This document shows positions 1 through 8,229 of a stretch of DNA of 64,000 nucleotides, piece after piece. Source of the stretch: Planctomycetales bacterium (GTDB taxonomy: Bacteria; Planctomycetota; Planctomycetia; Planctomycetales; Planctomycetaceae). The DNA lies in the NCBI GenBank assembly GCA_026400835.1, contig JAPLOA010000086.1, forward strand, positions 1 through 64,000, given 5' to 3'. The position numbers and the translations under genes were made by a program. The notes under the pieces are model-generated. The model saw only the letters and a list, made by a program, of their open reading frames with translations, was not told the DNA's origin and made no database searches. Positions within the stretch are counted from its first letter, which is position 1, and the number at the start of each line of letters is the position of its first letter.

Positions 1-357
1 AAACCTTGAATCATTCTGTTCAATCCAACAAAGCTACAGCTCGATTCGTCTGATTCCCCCCGTCTTGAAATTCTTGACCGCTGAAACTCATTCAGATTGC
101 CCCAGACGGTATTTCTTCACGGCCTCGGAGGGCCGACACAAGGGCGGATGTGTCAGCCCTTCAGGCCTGAATCACAGTGTCTTTTCCAGTCCGGTGGCTC
201 ACACCACCGGCAGAGGATGTGCCGGGCTTCCAGCCCTGACAACAATGCGCAATTTCAAAACTGACGTTTCGGGCCAGGATTAAGTCAACGGTCTGTTACG
301 GCCTTGTCCCGCATAGCGAAAGTGTTTCGCCGATCTGCTCTGGAAGGATTGCGATCA
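1..357. other. Gene-free left edge with repeat fragments
   Basis: I see no convincing gene here. A short frame at 65-283 is built on repeat-like sequence: an imperfect palindromic stretch around 120-240, and at about 244-279 a fragment of the dispersed repeat found at 13.3, 39.0 and 55.6 kb (the cgcaatttcaaaactgacg core). Probably upstream intergenic sequence of the following secreted protein. Confidence 0.5.
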
Positions 358-1956
358 ATGAAGAGAACTCTGGCCGCGCGTCAGTTGTTAATAATTCTTG
401 GCGTGGAGTTGATAACCCTGACGATAACCCCGCCTCCCGCACAGGCCGGAGATCGAATGGAGCTTCGGGTGGTCGACCGGGAAACTCGTCGAGGCATCCC
501 GATGGCCGAACTCACGACGGTCGATGAGGTTGTTTACATCACCGATAGTGCCGGGCGTGTGGCCTTTGATGAGCCGGAACTCAACGGAGCCCTTGTGTTC
601 TTCAAGGTGACTTCACCGGGATACCATGTGGCGAAAGATGGCTTTGGAATCGAAGGGGTCAGGCTGACGATTAAACCTGGCAGCAGTCATACCATCGAGA
701 TGTCTCGTTCGAATCTTGCGGAGCGGCTCTATCGCATTACCGGGCGCGATGTTTATCGAGATTCCGTGCGACTGGGGCATCCTGTACCGCTGGGAAGTTC
801 ACCCCCGCCGGAACATTCGAATCACAACGGCAAGGTTGTGGGGCAGGATTCCGTTCAGCCTGCGGTCTACCAAAACAAGCTTTATTGGTTCTGGGGCGAC
901 ACGAATCAGCTTCAGTATCCGCTGGGACTTTATCGAACGGCCGGGGCGGTTTCTAAGTTACCTTCACGAGGCGGATTGGATCCATCCGACGGTGTTGATC
1001 TGCAATACTTCACCAAAGAAGACGGGTTTGCTCGAGCTATGGTGGAAGTACAAAACCCGGAAGGTGTCGTCTGGATCCACGGAGTGTGTGTGGTGCCGGA
1101 TGACTCCGGGCAGGACACGATCGTCGCTCAGTATTCACGCCGTAAAGGACTTACTGACGCGCTGGAGCAGGGTCATGTTCGATGGAATGACAGTCGACAG
1201 ATTTTTGAAGTGATTCAGTCGATCGACCTGAATAAATCGTGGCGAATGCTGCGTGATCATCCGATTCGCCATAAGGACGGATCGACGGACTATCTGCTGT
1301 TCGGAAATCCGTTTCCGGTCACGCGAGTCCCCGCGACACTGAGAGCAATTCAGGATCCGGATGCTTACGAATCTTACACCTGTCGTGAAGACGTTTCGGG
1401 GCCGACTGTGCTCGATGAGCAGCTTGCAGACAGTCGTCCGGTTCGAGATGCCGACGGGCAGCTTGTCTGGGCCTGGAAGAAGGCTCCGCCCGTGACTCAG
1501 CAGGATGAGCGACGTTGGGTGAAAAATGGCTTGATGACGATCAGGGAGGCTCACTATCTGCCTCGAGATGCAGACATGGAAGACCGCATTGTGCAGATGC
1601 ATTCCGGTACCGTGCAATGGAATGCGTTTCGTAAACGCTGGGTCATGATCGCGATTGAGCACGCGTGGGATAAAAGCAGTCCGTCGTTTCTCGGGGAAGT
1701 GTTTTATTCTGAAGCCGAGTCAGCTCAGGGGCCTTACCTGAAGGCTGTTAAAGTGGCGACGCATCCCGGACAAAGCTTTTACAATCCCTGCCATCATATC
1801 TTCTTCGATCAGAATGATGGGCGGACGATCTTTTTTGAAGGCACATACTGCAATACGTTTACAACATCACCAGCCACACCGCGTTACAATTACAATCAGT
1901 TGATGTACCGCCTGGATCTGGGCCAGCAGCGACTGGCTGAAATCTTTCAGCCGTGA
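358..1956 (+). CDS. Secreted protein of unknown function, probable beta-propeller
   Basis: The frame is open from a TTG at 304, but the ATG at 358 is preferred: it has a GGAAGG about ten bases upstream and begins a normal signal peptide (MKRTLAARQLLIILG..., cleavage after AQA). The mature part starts with about 80 residues resembling a carboxypeptidase-regulatory-like beta sandwich (VVDRETRRGIPMAEL), followed by a long region rich in aromatic strand motifs such as KLYWFWGDTNQ and EHAWDKSSPSFLGEVFYSEA. That pattern recalls five-bladed propeller carbohydrate-active proteins, but I do not recognise a named family and see no certain catalytic set. Expected to be exported. The function is unknown and the gene stands alone on its strand. 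Confidence 0.8.
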   Translation: MKRTLAARQLLIILGVELITLTITPPPAQAGDRMELRVVDRETRRGIPMAELTTVDEVVYITDSAGRVAFDEPELNGALVFFKVTSPGYHVAKDGFGIEGVRLTIKPGSSHTIEMSRSNLAERLYRITGRDVYRDSVRLGHPVPLGSSPPPEHSNHNGKVVGQDSVQPAVYQNKLYWFWGDTNQLQYPLGLYRTAGAVSKLPSRGGLDPSDGVDLQYFTKEDGFARAMVEVQNPEGVVWIHGVCVVPDDSGQDTIVAQYSRRKGLTDALEQGHVRWNDSRQIFEVIQSIDLNKSWRMLRDHPIRHKDGSTDYLLFGNPFPVTRVPATLRAIQDPDAYESYTCREDVSGPTVLDEQLADSRPVRDADGQLVWAWKKAPPVTQQDERRWVKNGLMTIREAHYLPRDADMEDRIVQMHSGTVQWNAFRKRWVMIAIEHAWDKSSPSFLGEVFYSEAESAQGPYLKAVKVATHPGQSFYNPCHHIFFDQNDGRTIFFEGTYCNTFTTSPATPRYNYNQLMYRLDLGQQRLAEIFQP

Positions 1957-1977
1957 GTGTTTGTTATCTTAAGTTCG

Positions 1978-2161
1978 CTGCCACGAGTGTTTCGTGAGAG
2001 AGAATTTCGCAGGCCGGACCGAGCGCCAGCGAGCTCCGGTAATTCGGAAGCAACCTGTAACAAGCTGGAACTCGCTCCGCTCGGTCCGGCCTGCATTCAT
2101 CACAGCATTGTTGACCGAGCACTAGTTTGAGTTACCTGCCACGAGTGTTTCGTGAGAGAGA
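1978..2161. repeat. Palindromic insertion flanked by a 26-bp direct repeat
   Basis: The 26 bases at 1978-2003 recur without change at 2136-2161. Between them lies an inverted repeat whose arms are about 2009-2037 and 2067-2094 (gcaggccggaccgagcg and its near complement). The right copy lies inside the 3' end of the minus-strand lipoprotein gene. The left copy, read in the same frame, encodes nearly the same terminal residues (LSHETLVA) followed by its own stop. This is the pattern expected of a small palindromic element that duplicated its target. Confidence 0.7.
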
Positions 2162-3078
2162 CCCGTTCGTGAAACACTGTTGTGTTCGGGTGAGTCTTTC
2201 TTCAGGTCTACAGTGTCTATGTCGTCCGGGTTGACCTGAGCAGCCTTGTGCCAGCCCGAGACGTGACCCACAATGGCACCACCGATCTCGAAGACGCCCG
2301 TGAATCCGAACAGACTTCCAAAGGCTCCGCCGACTGATGCACCGTAGTTTGGATACAGAATGGCCAGGCCTTCAAGTTGCTCTTCGTGGGTACCGTGAGT
2401 CTGCAGGTAATCCAGAGTCTCCTGAGTATTGATGGTTTCATGCCAGACCGAAACCACCGGCAAAGTATTGACGGTCGCATAGGTTCCCGGCAACTCGCGC
2501 TGCTTGATGTCTTTCGCATAAGCCGCCGCCTCCATGGCCAGAGCTGGAACGTCGGAGTAAACATAGACGCTGTTCGTGTAGGGGTTGTAGTTATCGATGC
2601 CGATGATTCGGCCGGGCAGCAACGTGTAACCAATAAGGCTCGCAGCACCGACGGTGTATCGCCAGCCTGGACTGATCCGATCGTTCTTTGTCAATCGCTT
2701 CCATTCATCGGCGGGTGCGTATTGATTAACTCGAACGCAAATTCCGTCCAGTTCATTCACCTTGGCGTACGTAGCGACTTCCGCCATCGTTTCTGGCTGA
2801 ACCTGGTGACTGTCGACGCGTCGATCCCACAGGACGATTCGACGAGGAATCCCGACAATCCAGCCGATACTGTCGACAACCTTATTGGGATTTCCCTGCA
2901 CGACTTCGATGCTTTGGGCAGAACGTTGATCGCCTGCGGTTGCCGTCGTAAGGACCGAACGGTCAACATCGCGAATACTCGCATGAAACGTCCGCGGACC
3001 GTTGATACATCCGCATCCAGTACACGACAGAATCATGGTGACAGCAAAGAAGGCAACCACGGCTGGTTGAGTTTTCAT
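2122..3078 (-). CDS. Predicted lipoprotein of unknown function
   Basis: The frame is open from 3192, but the start at 3078 (MKTQPAVVAFFAVT) gives a proper lipoprotein signal peptide ending in a cysteine cluster (SCTGCGC, residues 18-24), so membrane anchoring is likely. The mature protein of about 300 residues has a hydrophobic centre (GAASLIGYTLLPGRIIGIDNY), a conserved-looking block NPYTNSVYVYSDVPALA, and a glycine-rich C-terminus (YGASVGGAFGSLFGFTG) that may be membrane-associated. From memory, related planctomycete proteins carry an HExxH-like sequence after SDVPALA; here that spot reads MEAAAYAKD, so no metal site is visible. That comparison is unverified. The last residues derive from a duplicated target site (see the repeat at 1978-2161). 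Confidence 0.75.
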   Translation of the reverse strand: MKTQPAVVAFFAVTMILSCTGCGCINGPRTFHASIRDVDRSVLTTATAGDQRSAQSIEVVQGNPNKVVDSIGWIVGIPRRIVLWDRRVDSHQVQPETMAEVATYAKVNELDGICVRVNQYAPADEWKRLTKNDRISPGWRYTVGAASLIGYTLLPGRIIGIDNYNPYTNSVYVYSDVPALAMEAAAYAKDIKQRELPGTYATVNTLPVVSVWHETINTQETLDYLQTHGTHEEQLEGLAILYPNYGASVGGAFGSLFGFTGVFEIGGAIVGHVSGWHKAAQVNPDDIDTVDLKKDSPEHNSVSRTGLSHETLVAGNSN

Positions 3079-3550
3079 CGTAGAGGCTCCGAAGGGCGGA
3101 GGAGGCAGGTGGACTGAAGGTCCATTGTTCAGGAAGGTGCTGTGTATATCGAAACGCCCGGAACCAGGCTGCATGAATTCCACAACTGGCAATCCTCGCT
3201 TTCGCTCACTGGTTTGCGTGAATACCCCTGATCACCAGACCTGGCACCCACGCTTATTCTGAAACGGCGATTTCTGCCTGACACGGAGTTGATCCGGCAG
3301 CAACGTCCACAAGACAACTGACCTCCTGCGACAATCTCTCACGGCGAGCGGCAGGGCGTCAGCCCTCCGTGTCGATTGCATCGGCCAGTTGCACGATCCT
3401 CAGTTCGATATGGCCGGTCCCGTTTTATCGATCGAGCATGTCTCATGCACGGCAGCACAGAGGCCGTATTCTGTAACTCATTCTGCTGAGACAAGGTGGA
3501 TCATAGCCAAGCCCATTTGATCCAATCAGGACGCTTGTTGCAGCAGATTA
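3079..3550. other. Intergenic region between two minus-strand genes
   Basis: No gene with credible protein features. It holds the upstream region of the lipoprotein gene and the downstream region of the GlmU-like gene. I see small palindromic pieces (around 3340-3385 and 3435-3455) but no clear terminator with a T-run. Confidence 0.4.
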
Positions 3551-4495
3551 TCAAGCGACGCGAGTTCCGCTGGCGATTGTCCGGGGACCTTTGACATGCA
3601 CGAAAGGTCCGATGGTGCAGTCGTCACCGATCGTGACATTACTGTCAATGACTGTGAATGGACGGATGACAGTATCGCGGCCGATAGAGACACCAAAATC
3701 CACATGAGTCTGCGCGGGGTCTTCGAGAGTGACTCCGGACAACATCAACTGCATCTGGATCTGTTTCTGGATACTGGCGGAAACTTCCGACAACTGTAGT
3801 CGAGTATTAACGCCCAGAGCTTCCTCAATCGTCAGACTGCAGGTGGCGGCTACCTTGTGGCCCTGATCCATCAGTATTCGCGGGCAATCTGTCAGATAGT
3901 ATTCGGACTGACTGTTATTCGGCTTAACGCTCTTCAGTGCTGACAACAGCAGAGGCGTATTGAACGCATAACAGCCGGTATTGATCTCTGTGATTTTTCG
4001 CTGTTCCGGCGATGCGTCTTTCTGTTCGACGATACGCTCGAATGCACCGGAGCTATCCCGGACAACTCGGCCCAGGCCATCGTTGTTGCGAGTATCCGCG
4101 GTGCCGATCACGCAAGCCGCGTTCTGCGAGGCCTGGCTGTCCAGCAGTGCCCTCAGAGAACCTCCCTGCAGCAGCGGAGTATCACCTGCCAGAATCAGCA
4201 CGGAACCAGAATGTTCTGCCAGGTGCTTCTCGCACATCATGACGGCGTGGCCCGTTCCTTTTTGCTCCGTCTGCTCCGCGAACACAACATCGGGATGATG
4301 GGCGAGTGAAGATCGGACCAGATCAGCCTTGTGGCCTACGACAACAATCAGTCGCTCCGCACCCGCCGCACGAGCAGCATCGAGAACGTATTCGATCATC
4401 AGACGTCCGCAAACCGGATGCAGAACTTTCGGCACTTCGGACTTCATACGAGTGCTCTTGCCGGCGGCAAGAATCACAGCAACGGGAGCAGACAT
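3551..4495 (-). CDS. GlmU-like UDP-sugar pyrophosphorylase domain, short C-terminus
   Basis: Nucleotidyltransferase of the GlmU/Rossmann sugar-nucleotide type. The N-terminus has the signature LAAGKSTRMKSEVPKVLHPV (residues 10-29), which binds the nucleotide, and later EQKGTGHAVMMCE and LAGDTPLL, typical of N-acetylglucosamine-1-phosphate uridyltransferase. After about residue 250 only two or three hexapeptide repeats follow (IRPFTVIDSNVTIGDDCTIG) and the protein stops at 314 residues. Full GlmU is about 450 residues and has a complete left-handed beta-helix acetyltransferase domain. So it probably makes UDP-GlcNAc from GlcNAc-1-phosphate and UTP but lacks the acetyltransferase half, which must be supplied elsewhere. 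It lies 75 bases downstream of the barrel protein gene on the same strand. I leave the symbol empty because of the missing domain. Confidence 0.88.
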   Translation of the reverse strand: MSAPVAVILAAGKSTRMKSEVPKVLHPVCGRLMIEYVLDAARAAGAERLIVVVGHKADLVRSSLAHHPDVVFAEQTEQKGTGHAVMMCEKHLAEHSGSVLILAGDTPLLQGGSLRALLDSQASQNAACVIGTADTRNNDGLGRVVRDSSGAFERIVEQKDASPEQRKITEINTGCYAFNTPLLLSALKSVKPNNSQSEYYLTDCPRILMDQGHKVAATCSLTIEEALGVNTRLQLSEVSASIQKQIQMQLMLSGVTLEDPAQTHVDFGVSIGRDTVIRPFTVIDSNVTIGDDCTIGPFVHVKGPRTIASGTRVA

Positions 4496-4570
4496 GAAGT
4501 GAACTCAAGAAGGGGAGAAGGGGAGAAGGGGAGCCTTTCCGCGGCTGACAGCCCCAACGCTGAAGGGAGA

Positions 4571-5899
4571 TCAGAAGCGAAGTCCGATTTGGCCGATGAA
4601 ACCGCTGCCGATTTCGTAGCCTGGTGTCGCGTTAGCAAACTTGACTTCGCGATTGAAGACCCAGCCACCTTCGATAAACCAGTTGTAGCTTCCGGCGTCC
4701 ATCTTGAAGCCGCCGAGAACTCGGTAATCTTCGACTTCAAACTGAGTTTCTGACACAGCCCCACCGTTGAAGGAACTTTCGATTCCGTAGGCTTCGACGT
4801 GATATTCAGCTCGCACATACGCCCATTTAGCCCAGTACGCTTCGTTGCCAAGGAACACGCTGATACGTGCTTCGGGATACATGAGCTGCCATTCCCAGAA
4901 GTCATCACGATAAATCAAACCGGCCCAGGGAATGATGCGGTTGTCGACGCGATCCCAATACTGAGCACCCAGTCCCAGGGTCCAGTATTGATCCAGCTGG
5001 AAGAACATGATGCCGCGTCCATCAATCTGGAGGCCTTCCTTCCACGGATCTGCATTCAGGTCAGTGTTGATCGATGGAGTCACGCCCAGGCTGATACTGA
5101 ACGGGCCGGCCTGAGGAGTTTCCAATTCGAAGTCGATACCGAACCGATAGAGATCGCGAGGCTGAACAACCTGTCCGCCTGGACCATCCCAGTTTCGGTA
5201 CCCGAACTGATTCGTCCAGTTGAGCACCCAGCCAGGAAGAAACGGAGTTCCATAAGCCAGTTCGTAATCAACACCAAAGATTCCGACATCGCCAGAAGCC
5301 CCGGGGGCAGGACCGGTCACCGTTTGGCCAGGCATCCACGAAACATCCAGTCGATTCTGCCAGCCGAAGCGATAAGGCTGAGCTCCGTTTGCTCCGTAAG
5401 TTGTCATGCCCTGTGGCGGCACACCCTGAGTATAGCCTCCATACGGAGACTGCTGCATTCCATAGCCCGGTTGTCCGTAGGGCTGACCGTAACCTTGCTG
5501 CCCATAGCCCGGCTGAAGAAATGGATCGCTGATAACGGGCGGCGAAAACGCATTCCAGGTGGTGTCGTTTTGATAGATTGGCAGTGAAGGGTCCGGTGAG
5601 GCAATCACTGAACCATTGTTCGGCGGAATCGTACCGAGCGGAGTGGTTGTGGAATTGATCGAAGGGGCACCAGGTGAAGGAGCAGGTGCAGCACCCGGAT
5701 CCTGCGGAATCGGCACGGCGGAATCACCGGCCTGAAATACCGTCATCGCAGTCATTGTCGGCTGATAAATACTGGCGCCGGCAAATTGCCCGCCCGCATA
5801 TTGCCGTTGCTGTCCATAGAAGCCGCTCTGGCCGAGCGCCGCTGGCGAGCAGGCCAGCAACATCACCGCTACGACGATCGAAGTCAGTGTCTTATTCAC
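4571..5899 (-). CDS. Outer-membrane beta-barrel protein with Gly/Gln/Tyr-rich linker
   Basis: Signal peptide MNKTLTSIVVAVMLLACSPAALGQ. Residues roughly 25-165 are low complexity: proline, serine and threonine, then tandem GYGQQ/PYGQP/GYGMQ units. From about residue 170 to the end there are alternating aromatic/glycine strands (FGVDYELAYGTPF, LNWTNQFGYRNW, WLWQLMYPEAR-like), as in a transmembrane beta barrel. The last residues, IGQIGLRF, end in phenylalanine, the classical terminal signal read by the BAM insertase. The role is unknown: possibly a porin-like or surface-exposed barrel with a flexible periplasmic or extracellular arm. The start is well supported because the signal peptide begins at the first ATG. 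Confidence 0.85.
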   Translation of the reverse strand: MNKTLTSIVVAVMLLACSPAALGQSGFYGQQRQYAGGQFAGASIYQPTMTAMTVFQAGDSAVPIPQDPGAAPAPSPGAPSINSTTTPLGTIPPNNGSVIASPDPSLPIYQNDTTWNAFSPPVISDPFLQPGYGQQGYGQPYGQPGYGMQQSPYGGYTQGVPPQGMTTYGANGAQPYRFGWQNRLDVSWMPGQTVTGPAPGASGDVGIFGVDYELAYGTPFLPGWVLNWTNQFGYRNWDGPGGQVVQPRDLYRFGIDFELETPQAGPFSISLGVTPSINTDLNADPWKEGLQIDGRGIMFFQLDQYWTLGLGAQYWDRVDNRIIPWAGLIYRDDFWEWQLMYPEARISVFLGNEAYWAKWAYVRAEYHVEAYGIESSFNGGAVSETQFEVEDYRVLGGFKMDAGSYNWFIEGGWVFNREVKFANATPGYEIGSGFIGQIGLRF

Positions 5900-6206
5900 A
5901 GAATCACCTGCCGAGAGAAAGGAGAGGCAAATCTCAGGTGGGTGGCCATGACGGCCGATTGATCAGGTCGCGAGCCCCGAGGACCGGGGTTTGAGAGAGG
6001 AGAGTAGTCGCGACTTGAGAGAGATTTCCGGATTCTGTGGATTCGGCAGATTACGTCAACACCAACTCTTCGTCTCCAGGCAGTTCTTACCGATCAGATC
6101 GCCCAATTGCATAGAATTGCAGCGAGCTTCGGCGTTTTCTGCCGCTTCCATTCATGTTACCCTGTCGCGACGTAAATCTGGTCTTCTGTTGGTCTTGAGA
6201 TCTGTT

Positions 6207-6485
6207 ATGCAGCCGGACGACAAGCTCTGCTATTGCTTCCATGTGACTCAGCGGAAGATTGTGAATTTTATCAGGCTGCATCAGCCACGAGTGCCCAGTG
6301 AAGTCAGCGAGTGCGGCGGGGCCGGTACTGGTTGCGGCTGGTGTGTTCCATTCCTGAAGAAGCTATTTGATGCCGGGAAAGCTCAGCGCGAAGCTGCGAT
6401 TGAGATCAGTGCTGAAGAGTATGCTCGTGAACGAGCCGATTACGTCCGGGCGGGAAAAGGAAAACCTCCCGGTGCTCCCGCGTAG
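6207..6485 (+). CDS. BFD-like [2Fe-2S]-binding protein
   Basis: Small protein of 92 residues with the bacterioferritin-associated-ferredoxin arrangement of cysteines: C8 and C10 (LCYCFHVT), then C43 and C46 (GTGCGWCVPFL), which are the expected four ligands of one [2Fe-2S] cluster. An additional C36 is present. The open frame extends back to 5991, but the upstream part has no family resemblance, while the ATG at 6207 starts directly before the conserved domain. BFD domains commonly act in iron release, nitrite reductase or small electron-transfer modules; here no partner enzyme is adjacent, so the specific role is open. The charged tail (residues 60-92) is outside the domain. Confidence 0.85.
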   Translation: MQPDDKLCYCFHVTQRKIVNFIRLHQPRVPSEVSECGGAGTGCGWCVPFLKKLFDAGKAQREAAIEISAEEYARERADYVRAGKGKPPGAPA

Positions 6486-6747
6486 CCACTTCCAGTCTCG
6501 GAGCCTCGATTAGTCTCGCAGCCTCGATACGGGGGAAAACACCTCTGGAGTCGATTTTCGAAAACCGCTATAAGCCGGTCCTCTGGTACTCTGCCGGGCG
6601 GTATGCCTGCGGTGTGTTCAGGAGGGAGTAGTCTGAAAAGGGGTCTTCAGCAGGCATGGATGCCAGGCGAAAAACAACTTCGAAACTGCTCAATAGCGTC
6701 GAATTCCCTGCGATTTCGCAGATTGTCGTTTCATCGGAAGGAGTCCG

Positions 6748-8136
6748 ATGGTGAGAATCGTCATCGCCATAATTGCTGTCACAGTTGTGTTCCCGTCAAC
6801 AGTCGCAACGGCCCAGACCAAATCATCGGGGGCTCGCCCTCCGCAGGTTTCTCGAGGTCAGGCCCCGGCCAAAGCGCAATCAAAAACACCGGCGACCACT
6901 GCGCGACCGGTTAGTCGCACTCAGGACGCTGCCGAACCCAAACCTTCAAGTGACGGTCCACAAACCGTCGATGCTGGCGCGACCGTCGATACTGGCGCGG
7001 CTGTGATCCAGTTGAAGAATGATGTGCTCAATCAGCAAACGCCGGAAATGTCACCAGCATTGGTGAAGGAGCTGGATCGGATCCTTGAGTTCTGGTCTGC
7101 TTCCAGCGAAGACATTACTCGTTTGCAAGGCAAGCATTTTCGAATCGTTTATGACACGGCCTTCGAAGTGGAGAAACAGTCCGAAGGTGAGTTTGCCTAT
7201 GAGAAGGCTGATAAAGGTCGACTGGATATCACGCCAGTCGACGTAACGCCGGAACTGGTGGCTGCTCGCGACCAGGAAGTGGCAAAAGCAAAAGCAGAAG
7301 GCCGTAAACCTTCAGTACGCGTCGGCAAGAATGGCAAGCAGTTTACTCTTGTGATGGAGCAACAGGAACGCTGGAGCTGTGACGGTCAACGCGTTTACAG
7401 CATGGACATTGAAAAGAAGGAAGCGATTGTCGCTCAGTTGCCCGCCGATATGCAGGGCAAGAATATCATGGACAGTCCGCTGCCGTTCCTGTTTGGAATG
7501 CCTCCGGAAAAGGCGAAGCATCGCTTTACGATCTTCTTTACGAATGGACAGTTCGACCCGAAGTCGGGGCGAGCAAAGTTGACGATCTATCCGCGACTGC
7601 CACAGGATGCGACAAACTGGCGGCAGGCCGATGTGATTCTGGACCTGAAAGAGTTTCTGCCGACGGCTGTGCAGTTGCTGGATCCCGCGGGAACGAAGAT
7701 TACCGTCTACCGATTTAAGGACTTTAAGAAGAACGAGAAGGACTGGATTGGCAACTGGATCAACGCCGATGCAAAGACGCGATTTACTCCCGACCTTCGT
7801 GATTTTCAGGTGCAGGTCGTGGGAGAAGAACGGCCTGGTGAAATGGCTGAGAATGCCGCCAAGCCTCCGATCGGCGATGGTCCCGCAGCTCTGGTCAACG
7901 TCAGCGGCCTGAACCACAACGATGCGGTCAAACAGCTGCAACGCCAGGGGCTGCAACGAGTGAAGGGGAATCCCGCTGCGAACCAGATTGTGCTGGAACA
8001 GGGCCCTCCAGCAAAGAACCCGGATGAAGTTTTCACGGTGAAGTCACAGGATCCAGCTCCTGGAACCCCAGTGAAACCGGGAATGAAGGTCAAACTGACG
8101 ATCTATACAGACCCGAATGCTGCCCAAAAGCAGTAA
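6748..8136 (+). CDS. TIGR03009 planctomycete protein with C-terminal PASTA domain
   Basis: Starts at an ATG with GGAAGGAG seven bases upstream. Signal peptide MVRIVIAIIAVTVVFPSTVATAQ, then a Pro/Ala/Thr-rich linker to about residue 90. Residues about 95-370 match the TIGR03009 pattern (LDRILEFWSASSEDITRLQG, FVYDTAFEVEK-type strands, PLPFLFGMPPEKAKHRF, WRQADVILDLKEFLPTAVQL), a planctomycete family of secreted proteins resembling lipoprotein-carrier folds. Residues about 380-460 form one PASTA domain (VSGLNHNDAVKQLQRQGL ... SQDPAPGTPVKPGMKVKLTIY), a module that binds muropeptide or beta-lactam-like ligands in other bacteria. That combination suggests an envelope role close to peptidoglycan. It is followed by a hairpin terminator. 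Confidence 0.88.
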   Translation: MVRIVIAIIAVTVVFPSTVATAQTKSSGARPPQVSRGQAPAKAQSKTPATTARPVSRTQDAAEPKPSSDGPQTVDAGATVDTGAAVIQLKNDVLNQQTPEMSPALVKELDRILEFWSASSEDITRLQGKHFRIVYDTAFEVEKQSEGEFAYEKADKGRLDITPVDVTPELVAARDQEVAKAKAEGRKPSVRVGKNGKQFTLVMEQQERWSCDGQRVYSMDIEKKEAIVAQLPADMQGKNIMDSPLPFLFGMPPEKAKHRFTIFFTNGQFDPKSGRAKLTIYPRLPQDATNWRQADVILDLKEFLPTAVQLLDPAGTKITVYRFKDFKKNEKDWIGNWINADAKTRFTPDLRDFQVQVVGEERPGEMAENAAKPPIGDGPAALVNVSGLNHNDAVKQLQRQGLQRVKGNPAANQIVLEQGPPAKNPDEVFTVKSQDPAPGTPVKPGMKVKLTIYTDPNAAQKQ

Positions 8137-8166
8137 CTTAACAGAGTCGATGAGCCAAAAAACGAA

Positions 8167-8199
8167 AACGCGGCAGAATGCGAAATGCACTGCCGCGTT
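8167..8199. terminator. Bidirectional hairpin terminator between convergent genes
   Basis: Perfect 10-bp stem aacgcggcag / ctgccgcgtt with a 13-base loop. On the minus strand the stem is followed by a T-rich tract (ttttcgtttttt); on the plus strand by cttctgttt. It separates the TIGR03009 gene from the convergent glycosyltransferase gene and probably ends both transcripts. Confidence 0.8.
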
Positions 8200-8229
8200 C
8201 TTCTGTTTGAACTCATCACGGAAATTCTC

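Noticed and set aside
65-283. 72-residue open frame at the left edge
   Set aside because: Crosses palindromic repeats and ends in a repeat fragment; no protein features.
4509-4533. Tandem ggggagaa units just upstream of the GlmU-like start
   Set aside because: On the coding strand they read as pyrimidine-rich, so they are not ribosome sites; considered a simple microrepeat.
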